From contig NZ_FOTI01000004.1 in the NCBI RefSeq assembly GCF_900114545.1, positions 1-64,000 on the forward strand: 64,000 bases of DNA, given 5' to 3'. Numbering within the stretch: the stretch's first letter is position 1; the number at the start of each line of letters is the position of its first letter. A program made the position numbers and the translations under genes. Of this stretch, positions 63,804 through 64,000 are shown in pieces. Origin of the DNA: Halanaerobium salsuginis. GTDB taxonomy: Bacteria; Bacillota; Halanaerobiia; Halanaerobiales; Halanaerobiaceae. Below the pieces are notes generated by a model. The model was not told the origin of the DNA, ran no database searches, and worked only from the letters and a program-made list of their open reading frames with translations.

Positions 63804-64000
63804 ATGACTAAAGCTGAAGAACTGGCTAGTATATTCAGAAAAAGCAAAAAAATGATAATAGAAAAGCTGGAAGATGAGAGCTATAACATTACCAATACTT
63901 ATGTAATGGCAAACCTAGGGGGAGAAGAATACATGAATTTCTTCGATAAGTACAATAGTTATATTACAACTGCAGATATTCCGCTGGAGTTTGAGGGTGT
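63804..64000 (+). CDS. Start of an unrecognised island gene (cut by window end)
   Basis: An open frame begins at ATG 63804, with GAAGGAGG 8 nt upstream and 15 bp after the previous stop, and runs off the window after 65 complete codons. It starts MTKAEELASIFRKSKKMIIE and includes ANLGGEEYMNFFDKYN. No domain recognised. Spacing and ribosome site argue strongly that it is a real gene in the same operon. Confidence 0.65.
   Translation, partial: MTKAEELASIFRKSKKMIIEKLEDESYNITNTYVMANLGGEEYMNFFDKYNSYITTADIPLEFEG

Overview
The window comes from a low-GC, Gram-positive-type bacterium. Genes use strong AGGAGG ribosome binding sites and many TTG/GTG starts. Sugar binding proteins carry plain signal peptidase I signal peptides. 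The flagellar and chemotaxis genes are of the Firmicutes type (CheV, YvyF, FlgM-FlgN-FlgK-FlgL-flagellin-FlaG-FliD). Sugar ABC importers, glycosidases, gene style and acidic proteins fit an anaerobic, sugar-fermenting member of the Halanaerobiales, possibly Halanaerobium. That assignment is inference from gene content, not a database match.

Layout. (1) 0.03-8.7 kb: a candidate structured RNA, then an operon of two GH13 alpha-glucosidases around a maltose/trehalose-type ABC importer, plus an IlvD/Edd dehydratase. (2) 9.0-18.2 kb: a LacI-family regulator and a beta-glucoside/mannoside operon (ABC importer, GH3 beta-glucosidase, GH2 beta-mannosidase). (3) 18.3-20.9 kb: cheB-cheR on the minus strand and an isolated yvyF-type flagellar gene. 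(4) 21.2-27.2 kb: a glucose/mannose-type ABC importer, a Gfo/Idh/MocA oxidoreductase and GalT. (5) 27.3-34.4 kb: a GntR/FCD regulator and glutamate synthase gltB-gltD, with a GntR-like 20-bp palindrome in front of gltB. (6) 34.5-41.6 kb: a coiled-coil protein, CheV, an iron-type alcohol dehydrogenase and two paralogous chemoreceptors. (7) 41.7-50.0 kb: late flagellar genes flgM, flgN, flgK, flgL, flagellin, flaG, fliD and three unrecognised genes. (8) 50.1-64 kb: a mobile island with a ParA/ribbon-helix-helix partition pair and repeat site, a four-gene BREX/DISARM-like anti-phage operon (DUF499 ATPase, DUF3780 protein, DUF1156 DNA methylase, PLD-SNF2 helicase), a tyrosine recombinase, a RadC-like protein without its metal motif, and unknown small genes running off the window.

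How the parts work together. The three importers bring in oligosaccharides that the linked glycosidases and sugar enzymes break down. In all three operons the binding-protein cistron is preceded by an orphan extended Shine-Dalgarno sequence and followed by a strong hairpin, which would favour high binding-protein expression. The flagellin leader has a two-site CsrA layout, and the flgM start codon can be hidden in a hairpin whose left arm lies at a possible sigma-28 promoter. In the island, a 25-bp repeat at the parA promoter recurs (21/25 identical) just upstream of the integrase, suggesting that partition and integration share a regulator.

No tRNA, rRNA, CRISPR array or complete insertion sequence was seen.
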